Source: Pseudonocardia thermophila (GTDB lineage: Bacteria; Actinomycetota; Actinomycetes; Mycobacteriales; Pseudonocardiaceae). Taken from it: 64,000 bases of DNA. The notes below the pieces were generated by a model. It ran no database searches. It was not told the origin of the DNA and was given only the letters and a program-made list of their open reading frames with translations. The position numbers were made by a program, and so were the translations under genes. The DNA lies in assembly GCF_900142365.1 (NCBI RefSeq), contig NZ_FRAP01000009.1, positions 124,001 to 188,000 on the forward strand, in the 5' to 3' direction. The number at the start of each line of letters is the position of its first letter. Positions within the stretch are counted from its first letter, which is position 1. Below, in pieces: positions 49,637 to 58,542 of the stretch.

Positions 49637-50761
49637 TCAGCTGTCGAGCCAGCGGCGGATCGCCTCGGTGTGCTCGCCGAGCGCCGGGATCGGCCCCAGC
49701 CGGGCGGGCTCCAGCGGCGGGCGCAGGCTGCGCACCGGCCCGGCCTCGGAGTCGACCTCGGTCCAGCGGCCGCGGGCCAGCAGCTGCGGGTGCTCCAGCA
49801 CATCGGCGACCTCGCGGCGGTGGGCGTGCGCGATGCGGGCCGCGTCGAGCCGGGCGATGACCTCATCCGTGGTGAGCTCGGCGAACACGGCGTGGATCAC
49901 CTCGGTCAGCGCCGGGCGGTTGGCCAGCCGGTCGGAGCCGGTGGCGAACCGCGGATCCGTGGCCAGCTCGGGGCGGCGCAGCACCTCGGTGCAGAAGGAC
50001 GCCCACTCGCGTTCGTTCTGCACGCCGAGCACGACCTCGCCGCCGTCGCCGACGCCGAAGGCGCCGTACGGGGCGATGGCCGCGTGGCTGGTGCCGGCCC
50101 GCTTCGGCGCGGTCCCGGATCCGGCGGTGTACTGCAGCGGGAAGCCCATCCACTCCACGAGCGAGTCGAACAGGCTGATCTCGACGTGGCGACCCGTGCC
50201 GGTGCGGTGGCGTTCGTGGAGGGCGGCGAGGATGCCGGAGAACGCGTACATGCCGGCGGCGATGTCGGCGACCGGGATGCCGGCCTTCGCCGGCTCCTCC
50301 GGGGTGCCGGTCACCGCGATCACCCCGGTCTCGGCCTGCACGAGCAGGTCGTACGCCTTGGCGTCGCGGTACGGCCCGTCGGGCCCGTACCCGGAGATGG
50401 AGCAGGTGATCAGCCGCGGGAACCGCTCGCGCAGCGCGTCGGCGCCGAGCCCGAGCCGTTCGGCGGCGCCGGGCGCGAAGTTCTGCACGAACACGTCGGC
50501 CCGCTCCAGGAGCCGGAACATCACCTCGACCTCGGCCTTGAGATCGAGCACCAGCGACTCCTTCGAGCGGTTCAGCCACACGAAGTGGCTGCTGAGGCCG
50601 TGGACGGTGGTGTCGTAGGCGCGGGCGAAGTCCCCGCTGCCCGGGCGCTCGATCTTGATCACGCGAGCGCCCAGCTCGGCGAGCTGGCGGGTGGCGAACG
50701 GTGCTGCGACGGCCTGTTCGCAGGACACCACGACGATCCCGTCGAGAGGAAACACGGTCAC
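49637..50761 (-). CDS. CaiB/BaiF family CoA-transferase (class III)
   Basis: A 374-residue protein, MTVFPLDGIVVVSCEQAVAA, with the class III CoA-transferase features: GARVIKIERPGSGDFARAYD, SHFVWLNRSKESLVLDLKAE, FVQNFAPGAAERLGLGADAL, ISGYGPDGPYRDAKAYDLLVQAE with the presumed catalytic aspartate in AYDLLVQ, and VADIAAGMYAFSGILAALHE. It transfers CoA from one acyl-CoA to a carboxylic acid, forming a Asp-CoA anhydride intermediate. The gene is single here. It is divergent in neither direction: downstream of the acyltransferase gene on the same strand, with a long palindrome between them. Substrate (for example carnitine, oxalate, 2-methyl-branched acyls) cannot be deduced. Confidence 0.93.
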   Translation of the reverse strand: MTVFPLDGIVVVSCEQAVAAPFATRQLAELGARVIKIERPGSGDFARAYDTTVHGLSSHFVWLNRSKESLVLDLKAEVEVMFRLLERADVFVQNFAPGAAERLGLGADALRERFPRLITCSISGYGPDGPYRDAKAYDLLVQAETGVIAVTGTPEEPAKAGIPVADIAAGMYAFSGILAALHERHRTGTGRHVEISLFDSLVEWMGFPLQYTAGSGTAPKRAGTSHAAIAPYGAFGVGDGGEVVLGVQNEREWASFCTEVLRRPELATDPRFATGSDRLANRPALTEVIHAVFAELTTDEVIARLDAARIAHAHRREVADVLEHPQLLARGRWTEVDSEAGPVRSLRPPLEPARLGPIPALGEHTEAIRRWLDS

Positions 50762-50788
50762 GCCGAGATCTTCCCCCGGCGGGCGCCC

Positions 50789-50850
50789 CGTCGAGAACGA
50801 CGTGCCGTGATCAACGGGCCGACTCGATCACGTCAGGGTCGTTCTCGACG
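50789..50850. repeat. Long imperfect palindrome (dispersed copy 2)
   Basis: The left arm starts cgtcgagaacgacgtgccgtg (50789-) and the right arm ends gtcgttctcgacg (50838-50850); the outer 12-13 bases are perfectly complementary. The spacer has cgggcc, as in copy 1 at 15795-15857. It lies 14 bp behind the stop of the acyltransferase gene (minus strand) and 28 bp upstream of the CaiB/BaiF start, so it could terminate one transcript and start the other. Confidence 0.8.
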
Positions 50851-50864
50851 CGGCCCGCCGGGGG

Positions 50865-53747
50865 TCAGGCGAGCGCGATCACCTCGGAGATCCCGGCCTG
50901 CAGCCCGCCGACGAACACCTCGGGTTCGGTGACCGCGGCGGGGTCCAGGTTCAGCCCGATGCAGCACACGCCCTCGTGCACGACCATCGTCAGCGCCGCG
51001 CCGCAGCCGATCAGCGCTCCGAACGGGTACATGCGCGTGATCCGCGCCCCCGCCAGGTACGCGGCATGCGCCAGGCCGGGGACGGTCGCGGCCTGCACGT
51101 CGTTCACCGGGGTCAGCCGCCCCGACAGCGCACCGAGCACCGGCCCGGGCACCCACGCCAGCGCCGGGGCGAGCGCCGCGTCGGGCCCGGCCGTTCCGGC
51201 CCGGGCGCCCAGCACGAACCGGCGCACGGCGCGCACCCGGTCGGCGGCGTCGACGAGGTCCAGCGGCGCGTCGAACCGGGTCGCGGTGAGCCGCCCGGAC
51301 TGCGGATCGTCCTCCGGCCGCAGGCCCAGCGGCAGCCCGATCGGCACCGAGCTCACATCGGCCGCGCCGAGCTCACGGTGGTAGTGGCGCAGCGCGCCCA
51401 GCAGGGCCGCGAGGAACCCATCGGTGACGGAGCCGCCGGCCGCCCGCGCCCCGGCCCGCAGCGCGTCGTGGTCGACGTCGAGGGTCTCCAGGTGCCAGTG
51501 CCCGCTGCGCTGCGCGAGCAGCGGTGAGCCGCCGTGCGGGCCAGCGATCGCCTCGCCGACGGTCCGCGCCGCCGACACCGATTCGGTCACGGTGGCCAAC
51601 GGCTTGCGGACCGGCCGGGTCAGGAGGCGCGGCAGCGCCGTGACCAGCCCGCTCACGCCCCGGGCGACCTCGCCCACCTGCTCGGCCAGCAGTTCCGACG
51701 GCGCAGGCGGCGGATCGGCGACCGGGGCGGGTGGTTCGGGCCGCTGCGGGTCGTGCTCGGCGGTGCGGCTGTGCAGCATGCCGAGCAGCTGCACGATGCC
51801 CATACCGTCGGTGACGCTGTGGTGGGTCGTCACGACGTACGCGGCCGCTCCGTCGGGCAGGCCCTCCACGAGCGCGGCGCGCCACAGCGGCCGGTCCCGC
51901 GGCAGCGGTGGTTCGGCGAAGGCGGTCACGGCGTCGAGCAGCTCCCGCTCCCCCGCGCCCTCCGGCAGCCGGATGCGCTGCACATGCGCGTCGAGATCGA
52001 GCTCGTCGACGGTGACCCACATGGGCGGCCCGACGCCCAGCGGCGGCTCCACCACGCGCTGGCGGATCCTCGGCACCATCCGCGAAGCCCACTCGTGCGC
52101 GGCGACGAACCGCTCCCACTCGGGTGCGCGGTCGAGCACCTCCAGCAGCGTCACGTTGGCCCGCCACCGCTCGTCGGCAGCCTCGGCCCGCCACACGGCG
52201 GTCTCCAGGGCGGACATCTGCGGGTCGGCGCGCCACACCGGGACCGCCGCGACGGGCCCGTCGGGACCGGTCGTGACCGTGACCTCGGTGTCGTCCCAGT
52301 CTTCGAGCGTGCGGCGGAACATCTCGCGCACCTCGGCGACGTGCCGGTCGAGGTCGGCGATCTGCCAGCCGTCGGTGGGCACGGGCGGGAGCACGCTGAC
52401 CTGCACGGTGCCCTCGCGGATCGTGGTGGCGCCGCGCCACATCAGCTCGCCGGCGTTGCGGATGACGATCGGCACGATCGGCACCCCGGCCTGCATCGCG
52501 ACGTGGAACGCGCCCTTCTTGAACGGGCCCAGCGCCGGGGTGGGCGATCGGGTGCCCTCCGGTGCGACGACCAGCGAGATCCCCTCGCGCAGCCGCTCCA
52601 CCGCGGGCGCGAGCGCGGCCTTGGCCTGCTCGGTGTTGCCGCGGTCGACGAAGGCCACGTCGGCGTAGCGGAACAGCGGGCCGAAGCCCGGCATGGTGGC
52701 GACCTCCTTCTTCGCCACGCCGGTGAACCCGCCCCGCAGCAGCTTCGCCAGGATCACCACGTCGAGCTGGCTCTGGTGGTTGAACAGGAACACCGCGGGG
52801 CGGGTGCGCAGGTGCTCGGCGCCGCGCACGTCCAGCTCGACGCCGGCCAGCGCGCTGCCCAGGTCGCCGGCCAGCGCGATGCCGAGATCGACGCCCTCGC
52901 GGCGCGAGCCGCCGAGCAGCCCCAGCAGCGCCCCTGCGGTGAAGCCGCCGATCATGCCGCCGGCAGCGGCCGCGGTGCGCACGACCCGGCGCAGCGCCCC
53001 GGAGCGCCCGCGGGAGGTGAACCGGGCGATCGGCCAGCCCCGCTGAGCGGCGACCGCGGCGAGGCCGGGCTCCGGGTTCACCGGCCGCGCGATGCCCACC
53101 GCGGACAGGAACGGCTCGTCCTCGGTGCCGTTGGAGTACGCGTAGCTGCGGGCGAGGTCGATGCCGTGCTCGGCGGCGAACTTCCTCACGGCGGCGGCCT
53201 TGCCGGAGCGCCACAGCGGCGGCCCGCCCGGCCGTCCGGTGGCGATCCCGTTCTCGAACTCGACGGGCGTGACGAGGACGTGCTCGACACCCATCGCGCG
53301 CGCCGCGGGCTCCACCTGGAACCGGGTGGCCGACGAGGCCAGCACCACGGTGTGGCCTGCGCGGCGGTGCGCCTCCACCAGCCGCCACGCCTCCGGGTAG
53401 AGCGAGCCCGCGATGCCCTGCACGAACAGCCGCTCGCCCAGCTCGGTGAGCTCGTCTTCGCTGCGCCCGGCCCAGGCCCGCATGCCGGTGACGAAGAACC
53501 GCTCGAAGTCGGCTTCGGTGGTGACCCCACGTAGCCCGATCAGCAGCATGCGCCCGGCGTCGGCCGGGCTGATGTAGCCGGACCGCAGGTGGTGCTTGGC
53601 GAACGCGGCCAAGGAGAAGCCGTCGATCAGGGTGCCGTCGAAGTCGAAGAACGCTCCGATCTGCGGGCCCCGCGGACCGGCCTGGACCTCGGCGACGAGC
53701 CGGGCCTCGTCCCAGACCTCCGGCTGCCGTCCCCCGTCACGCGGCAC
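50865..53747 (-). CDS. Trifunctional HAD hydrolase - PlsC acyltransferase - wax ester synthase/DGAT fusion
   Basis: A 960-residue protein with three enzyme domains. Residues ~28-235: HAD-IB hydrolase, with FFDFDGTLIDG (Asp35, Asp37) and ASSATRFQV. Residues ~285-500: lysophosphatidic-acid acyltransferase, with NHQSQLDV (His324) and APEGTRSPTPALGPFKKGAF. Residues ~520-960: wax ester synthase/diacylglycerol acyltransferase, with HHSVTDGMG (His642, His643, Asp647) and the terminal C-terminal WES half. Mycobacteria have separate PlsC-HAD (Rv2483c) and WS/DGAT (Rv2484c) neighbours. Here all three are one polypeptide, followed on the transcript by nothing and preceded by PlsB. It could convert lysophosphatidate to phosphatidate, to diacylglycerol, to triacylglycerol. 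Confidence 0.93.
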   Translation of the reverse strand: MPRDGGRQPEVWDEARLVAEVQAGPRGPQIGAFFDFDGTLIDGFSLAAFAKHHLRSGYISPADAGRMLLIGLRGVTTEADFERFFVTGMRAWAGRSEDELTELGERLFVQGIAGSLYPEAWRLVEAHRRAGHTVVLASSATRFQVEPAARAMGVEHVLVTPVEFENGIATGRPGGPPLWRSGKAAAVRKFAAEHGIDLARSYAYSNGTEDEPFLSAVGIARPVNPEPGLAAVAAQRGWPIARFTSRGRSGALRRVVRTAAAAGGMIGGFTAGALLGLLGGSRREGVDLGIALAGDLGSALAGVELDVRGAEHLRTRPAVFLFNHQSQLDVVILAKLLRGGFTGVAKKEVATMPGFGPLFRYADVAFVDRGNTEQAKAALAPAVERLREGISLVVAPEGTRSPTPALGPFKKGAFHVAMQAGVPIVPIVIRNAGELMWRGATTIREGTVQVSVLPPVPTDGWQIADLDRHVAEVREMFRRTLEDWDDTEVTVTTGPDGPVAAVPVWRADPQMSALETAVWRAEAADERWRANVTLLEVLDRAPEWERFVAAHEWASRMVPRIRQRVVEPPLGVGPPMWVTVDELDLDAHVQRIRLPEGAGERELLDAVTAFAEPPLPRDRPLWRAALVEGLPDGAAAYVVTTHHSVTDGMGIVQLLGMLHSRTAEHDPQRPEPPAPVADPPPAPSELLAEQVGEVARGVSGLVTALPRLLTRPVRKPLATVTESVSAARTVGEAIAGPHGGSPLLAQRSGHWHLETLDVDHDALRAGARAAGGSVTDGFLAALLGALRHYHRELGAADVSSVPIGLPLGLRPEDDPQSGRLTATRFDAPLDLVDAADRVRAVRRFVLGARAGTAGPDAALAPALAWVPGPVLGALSGRLTPVNDVQAATVPGLAHAAYLAGARITRMYPFGALIGCGAALTMVVHEGVCCIGLNLDPAAVTEPEVFVGGLQAGISEVIALA

Positions 53748-56019
53748 CGTCCATCACCTCCCGCAGCCGCACCGCGTCGATCTCGGCGATCCGCACGACC
53801 GCCGCCACGGCCGCACGCACTTCGTCGCGGAACACCTCGCGGCGTTCCCGCAGCTCGTCGCGGCCCGGGTCGACCAGGTCGCGGTTGGCGGCGAGCTTCA
53901 GCGCGCTCGCGAACAGCTCCCGCGACAGCGACTCCGGCCCGTGCAGCCGGCCCTGCAGCAGCATCTGCTGCCCGATGCCGCCGCACTCGTCGAGGAACTC
54001 CTTCTCGACGACCGGGGTGCGCGGGTTGCGGACGGCGAGCCGCTCGGCCACCACCAGCTGGGAGTCGAGGAACGACCGCAGCACCCGGGGGGCGATGAGG
54101 AAGCCGGCCCTCCCGAGGACGGCTTCGGCGTCCTGCTCGCCCCAGCCGGCACCCAGCCGTTCCAGCTCAGCGCCCAGTTCGGTGCGGAAGACGTCCCGGT
54201 CGGGGAAGAAGAACTCGAACTTCAGCAGGTCGCGCAGAGCGAGCGCACGGTCGAACCGCTCGCCGGGCGGGGCGAGCAGCACGCACTCAGCGATCGCCCG
54301 GTCGACGAAGTGGTGGATGGCCGAGTTGCGGTAGAAGGCGGCGACCAGGTGCGATCCGCGCTCGATCGCGTAGACCGGCTCCTCGCCGCCGGAGTAGGTG
54401 GTGACCACCTTCGACTCGGTCAGCGCGCCGAGCACCCGGCGCAGCCCCCGGTCGGTGGCCAGGCTCTGCGCCGAGCCCATGAGGTCCCGCTCGGCCAGGT
54501 ACTCCTGCACCGGCTGCAGCACCCGGCGCACCTGGCCCAGCGTCAGCGCCCGGTCCCGCACACCGAGCAACGCGAGCGTGACCAGCGCCGTCGCGACGAC
54601 GGGAGTGACCCGGTTGATCCCGACCGCCACCTCGAACGCCACCTTCTGCAGCGCCCGCCTGCGACCCGCCTCGCCGCCCGGATCGGCGGCACCGGCCGCC
54701 AGCGCGGCGCGCAGCGAGATCGGCTCGGCGAAGCGGACGTAGGCCGACCCGATCGGCGAGAGCTGCGCCTTGGCGTAGCTCGCCAGCCAGGTGAGCCCCT
54801 CGCCCTTCTTCGGCACGCCGACCTGCTCGGCGGCCATCGCCGACACCTCGCGCAGCTGGTCGTAGGTGATCGACACCGGCACCAGGTAGGCGTCCTCGGC
54901 GCGGCCGCGCTCCACCGCCTCGGCCACGTTGGCCAGCAGGCCGTACCGGGGCGGGCGCAGCTTGCCGGTGCGCGACCGGCCGCCCTCCATGTACCACTCG
55001 AGGTTGAACCGCTTCGACAACAGGTAGCCGAAGTACTGGCGGACAGCCAGCTTGTAGATCTCGTCGTCGCCGAAGGTGCGCCGGATGAACACGACCCCGG
55101 CCCGCTTGGCCAGCGGCCCGAACGGCCAGAAGTTGAGGTTGTCCCCGCTGAGCACGTGGTTGCGGGGGAAGTCGTGCTCGGCGAGGACGTCGGCGAGCAG
55201 CAACGGGTCGACGTAGGAGCGGTGGCTGGGCAGGAACACCAGCGCGTACCGGCGGTTGAGCTCGCGCAGCCGCTCCAGGCCCGCGGTGTCGACCTGCACG
55301 TTCCACGCGCGCGAATGCAGCGGTCGCAGCACCCCGCTCAGCAGGTCGACGGCCAGCGGGCTCATCGACGCGACCAGCCCGTGCAGGTCGTGGGAGGCGC
55401 GCCGGGCGACCTCCTCCTCGTCGAGCTCCAGCTTCGCGGCGAGCTCCGCGACGTCCCGGCGGAACTCCGGGCTGGCCTCCACGGCTTCGACGATCCGCTT
55501 GGGCACCTTGTAGCGGCGCCCGACGAGCGCGCGTTCGGCCCGTTCCAGCGCCAGCGCGGCCTGCCGGGCCACGAAGTCGCCGAACCCGATCGCAGCGCCG
55601 CCGGCGCGGGACGCGAAGGTGCGGCGCAGATCGGCGACGGTCGCCGGCTCGCCGGCCACCACCGCGGCCCGGTCCGGTTCGCGCTTGAGGATCCTGGTCT
55701 GCGCGTGGGCCGCAGGCCGCCACGGGTTGGTCAGCGAGAGCAGGTCCGACCAGCGGGCTCGGCGCTGCCCGTCGCGCTCCCGCGGCAGCCACGCCACCCG
55801 CACCGGGACGATCAGCGTGTCGTCCGGCAGCTGCCCGAGCGGGCCGGCGATCACTGCTCCGTCGACCGGCAGCACCTGCGCCGCGGTCATCCCGCGGTCC
55901 TGCAGCCAGGAGGCAACGAGGGCCCGCTCGGTCTCGCTCACCGCGTCGGTCAGCACCACCGGTCCGCCCGCGGCCGGTCCAGCGGAAACGGTGGTCCCCG
56001 GTGACTCATCGGCGTGCAT
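53737..56019 (-). CDS. plsB: Glycerol-3-phosphate 1-O-acyltransferase
   Basis: A 760-residue membrane-associated acyltransferase of the PlsB family, ATG 56019 chosen over two upstream methionines. It has a ~200-residue N-terminal region, then the acyltransferase block: VFLPSHRSYVDPLLLADVLA (HX4D, His266 and Asp271), NLNFWPFGPLAKRAGVVFIR, FGYLLSKRFNLEWYMEGGRS and RTGKLRPPRYG (glycerol-3-phosphate binding). The length fits the actinobacterial PlsB2 type. It makes lysophosphatidate from glycerol 3-phosphate and acyl-CoA or acyl-ACP. It overlaps the HAD-PlsC-DGAT gene by 11 bp, so the pair encodes a full route from glycerol 3-phosphate to triacylglycerol. Its promoter is in the 104-bp gap to the divergent Eis-like gene. 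Confidence 0.94.
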   Translation of the reverse strand: MHADESPGTTVSAGPAAGGPVVLTDAVSETERALVASWLQDRGMTAAQVLPVDGAVIAGPLGQLPDDTLIVPVRVAWLPRERDGQRRARWSDLLSLTNPWRPAAHAQTRILKREPDRAAVVAGEPATVADLRRTFASRAGGAAIGFGDFVARQAALALERAERALVGRRYKVPKRIVEAVEASPEFRRDVAELAAKLELDEEEVARRASHDLHGLVASMSPLAVDLLSGVLRPLHSRAWNVQVDTAGLERLRELNRRYALVFLPSHRSYVDPLLLADVLAEHDFPRNHVLSGDNLNFWPFGPLAKRAGVVFIRRTFGDDEIYKLAVRQYFGYLLSKRFNLEWYMEGGRSRTGKLRPPRYGLLANVAEAVERGRAEDAYLVPVSITYDQLREVSAMAAEQVGVPKKGEGLTWLASYAKAQLSPIGSAYVRFAEPISLRAALAAGAADPGGEAGRRRALQKVAFEVAVGINRVTPVVATALVTLALLGVRDRALTLGQVRRVLQPVQEYLAERDLMGSAQSLATDRGLRRVLGALTESKVVTTYSGGEEPVYAIERGSHLVAAFYRNSAIHHFVDRAIAECVLLAPPGERFDRALALRDLLKFEFFFPDRDVFRTELGAELERLGAGWGEQDAEAVLGRAGFLIAPRVLRSFLDSQLVVAERLAVRNPRTPVVEKEFLDECGGIGQQMLLQGRLHGPESLSRELFASALKLAANRDLVDPGRDELRERREVFRDEVRAAVAAVVRIAEIDAVRLREVMDGAA

Positions 56020-56123
56020 CGGGCCATCCTGGCGCATCTCGGCCGCGCCGGTCACGCACCGCGGCATCCTCCACCGGGAATCCGACGTGCGCGCCCCGTG
56101 GTGGCCCGCCAGACTGGGCCGTC

Positions 56124-57314
56124 GTGAGCGATCTGATCATTCGCCCGGCCACGGAGGCGGACATCCCCGCGATCAAGCGGGCCGACGAGCGCAGCTTCCA
56201 CGCCCGGATGTCCGACACCGAGATCGCCGACACCCTCACGCTGCTGCCGCCGGAGCGGTTCCTGGTCGCCGTCGATCCGCAGGACGGGCTGGTCGGCGTC
56301 ACCGCCGCCTACGACATGGCGGTCACGCTGCCCGGCGGGGCCGCGCTGCCGTCCCCGGGCGTGGCGTGGGTGTCGGTCCCGGCCACCCACCGCAGGCGCG
56401 GGATCCTGCGTGCGCTCATGGCCGGGCAGCTGGGCGGGTTCGTCGCGCAGGGCTTGCCGTTGGCGATGCTGACCGCGAGCCACGCCTCCATCTACGGCCG
56501 CTTCGGCTACGGCGAGGCCACCCGTAACCGCTGTGTCGAGATCGATCCGCGTGCCGAGCTGCGGGCGGACGCACCCGATCCGGGTGGCGTCCGGTTCGCC
56601 GAGACCTCCGAGGTCACCGAGCACGCCCCGCGGATCCACCGCCGCTGGGCCGCGCGGACCCCGGGCGCGGTGTCGCGCAGCGAGGCGTGGTGGAAGCGGT
56701 TCTTCCTCGACCGCGAGTACCGCCGCGGCGGCGCGAGCTCGATGTTCCACCTGGTGCACCCCGACGGGTGGGCCGCCTACCGCGCGAAGTGGGGTACCGA
56801 GGGCTCCACGCTGTCCGTCGAGCTGTTCGCGGTGACGCCGGAGGCGCACGCAGCGCTGTGGCGGGTGCTGCTCGCGCAGGAGCTGGTCGAGAAGATCTCC
56901 ACCCGGCTCACGTTCGACGACCCTCTGCAGTTGATGCTCACCGATCCGCGGCTGATCCGCACCACGTCGGTGGCCGACGGTCTCTGGCTGCGGGTGCTCG
57001 ACGTGCCCGCGGTGCTGGGTGCGCGCCGGTACGGGTGCGAGATCGACGTGGTGCTGGAGGTGCGCGACGACTTCCTCGGCAGGGGCGGCCGGTTCCGGTT
57101 GCAGGGCGGCCCGGACGGCGCGAGCTGCACACCGACGGCCGGCGCCGCGCAGGTGCACGTGGGCATGGCCGATCTCGGCAGCCTCGTGACGGGAAACGTG
57201 CGGGCCCGCTCGCTGGCGGCGGCCGCTCGCCTGCAGGCCGAGGACGCTGCGCTCGCGCGGTTCGACGTCGCCTTCGTACCGGAGCGGGAGCCGTGGCACG
57301 GGACGGACTTCTAG
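56124..57314 (+). CDS. Eis-type GNAT N-acetyltransferase
   Basis: A 396-residue protein from GTG 56124 (MSDLIIRPATEADIPAIKRA). The N-terminal GNAT domain has the acetyl-CoA-binding VAWVSVPATHRRRGILRALM, then a second GNAT-like fold and a C-terminal sterol-carrier-like domain, the three-part architecture of Eis. IYGRFGYGEATR and DRPPLW-like segments are typical. M. tuberculosis Eis acetylates aminoglycosides at several positions and host DUSP16. The family is widespread in soil actinobacteria, where natural substrates are unclear. A C-terminal F is in line with Eis, whose terminal carboxylate takes part in catalysis. It is divergent from plsB. Confidence 0.88.
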   Translation: MSDLIIRPATEADIPAIKRADERSFHARMSDTEIADTLTLLPPERFLVAVDPQDGLVGVTAAYDMAVTLPGGAALPSPGVAWVSVPATHRRRGILRALMAGQLGGFVAQGLPLAMLTASHASIYGRFGYGEATRNRCVEIDPRAELRADAPDPGGVRFAETSEVTEHAPRIHRRWAARTPGAVSRSEAWWKRFFLDREYRRGGASSMFHLVHPDGWAAYRAKWGTEGSTLSVELFAVTPEAHAALWRVLLAQELVEKISTRLTFDDPLQLMLTDPRLIRTTSVADGLWLRVLDVPAVLGARRYGCEIDVVLEVRDDFLGRGGRFRLQGGPDGASCTPTAGAAQVHVGMADLGSLVTGNVRARSLAAAARLQAEDAALARFDVAFVPEREPWHGTDF

Positions 57315-57445
57315 GCCTGGACCCGACGGCCCGGTGATCTCGGCGGGAAGTCGCAGCGTCGACCGCGGACGGCTGCATCGTCGCCGGAGCGCGGTTCGCG
57401 CAGTGTTCGGATCGCCAGCCTGTCGGATCGCTCGCGCGCCTCGGT

Positions 57446-57520
57446 GTCGACGAGGGCTCCGCACCGGACCGGTGCTCGCGGCCCGGTGAGTCGGCGAAGT
57501 GCATCTGCGGTGCTCGCGCC
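57446..57520. repeat. Dispersed ~74-bp element, copy 2
   Basis: This region is similar to 46876-46948 (see there). It lies in the 442-bp gap 57315-57756, between the Eis-like gene and the terminator of the convergent membrane-protein gene. The same gap has two hairpins further on and no convincing coding sequence. Confidence 0.75.
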
Positions 57521-57558
57521 TCGTTCATCAGGCGCTGCGCGCCCCCGCCGTCGTCGAC

Positions 57559-57588
57559 GCACGCGAGCTGCATGGGATGCTCGCGTGC
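57559..57588. other. Perfect 10-bp inverted repeat
   Basis: gcacgcgagc (57559-57568) and gctcgcgtgc (57579-57588) are exact complements around a 10-base loop. It is about 245 bp behind the Eis-like gene. It could terminate that transcript or be part of a structured RNA; nothing else supports either. Confidence 0.5.
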
Positions 57589-57706
57589 CTCGGTGCCGGC
57601 CGCCGTGACCGCCCTCCGGCACTGCTCGGTCAGGCATGGTGGGCCGGTCCGGGGTCGAAGCTGGGCGCTGTTGAGGTGGATCGCGTCTGCGGGAGCTTCG
57701 GTTCCG

Positions 57707-57742
57707 CCGGGGCGGCAGGAGCACGGTCTCCTGCCGCCCCGG
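57707..57742 (-). terminator. Intrinsic terminator of the membrane-protein gene
   Basis: Perfect 15-bp arms ccggggcggcaggag (57707-57721) and ctcctgccgccccgg (57728-57742) with a 6-base loop, starting 14 bp beyond the stop of the minus-strand gene at 57757. It is the cleanest terminator hairpin of the window. Confidence 0.85.
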
Positions 57743-57756
57743 CGTCCGACTCCCGG

Positions 57757-58419
57757 TCAGGTCTTCGGACCCAGGCAGAGGACCAGCCCGCGCTGCCCCT
57801 CCCGGCCCTGCCAGTACACGTCGGTGGTGCCCGGGAACCCGGTGCACGCCGACAACCCCGCCTCGACCTGGGTGCGGCTGTCGAGCCGGCCCAGCACGAT
57901 CAGCTCCGCCGTCGGGTCGGAGCACGGCACCACGACCGCGCTGTCGCCGGAGCGGGCCAGGCAGTCGCCGACCACCGCGGCCGCGGGCGCGTCGCTGACC
58001 CGGCCGAGCACGAAGAACCCCCCGACGAGCAGGCCGGTGGCGACCACGATCGCCGAGATCGCCGACAGGACCACGGTGCGCCGACCGGTGGAGCGCCGGG
58101 CGGGCGGACGGCCCGGCCGGCCGGTGTGGCGCACGGTCTCCTCGTCCACCACCCAGCCGCCCTCTGCCGGGAAGGCGGGCACGTCCTGCGGCGGGAGGTC
58201 ACGGCCCGGGACGGGCGGGCGCGCGGGCATCGGCGGCGGAGTGCCGTACTGCTGCGGCCCCGGGTACGGGGACGCCGGGGGCGGGTACGGCTGCGGCGGG
58301 CCGTGGAACCCCGCCTGCTGGGGCCCGGGCTGGTGGCCGCCGCCCTGCGGCGGCCACGACTGCCCGGCTCCCATCCACACGGTGGCCCCGTCGATCGGCT
58401 GCGCGTACGGAGTGCTCAT
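57757..58419 (-). CDS. Pro-rich single-pass membrane protein, unknown function
   Basis: A 220-residue protein from ATG 58419 (MSTPYAQPIDGATVWMGAGQ), preceded by GGGAGGGA. Residues 20-80 are Pro/Gly/Gln-rich and disordered (HGPPQPYPPPASPYPGPQQY), followed by a basic segment and one membrane helix at about 118-138 (VVLSAISAIVVATGLLVGGF). The extracellular C-terminal ~80 residues include four cysteines (VGDCLARSGDSAVVVPCSDP, LSACTGFPGTTDVYW, LVLCLGPKT), likely disulfide-bonded. LIVLGRLD and VGDCL resemble small lppI/LppU-type domains seen after 'proline-rich' segments in actinobacteria. Function is not known; it could sense or bind a ligand outside. The terminator at 57707 ends its transcript. 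Confidence 0.8.
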   Translation of the reverse strand: MSTPYAQPIDGATVWMGAGQSWPPQGGGHQPGPQQAGFHGPPQPYPPPASPYPGPQQYGTPPPMPARPPVPGRDLPPQDVPAFPAEGGWVVDEETVRHTGRPGRPPARRSTGRRTVVLSAISAIVVATGLLVGGFFVLGRVSDAPAAAVVGDCLARSGDSAVVVPCSDPTAELIVLGRLDSRTQVEAGLSACTGFPGTTDVYWQGREGQRGLVLCLGPKT

Positions 58420-58542
58420 CAACGGGTCCCTCCCGGGTCGATCTCCTGCTGCAGAGGAGGATCCGCCGGCGAGCCCCGCGCCGGGATCCCCCGCGCAGTG
58501 CGGGAGTGATCGCCACGGGGTAAGGGTTTGCTACCCGTCCGG

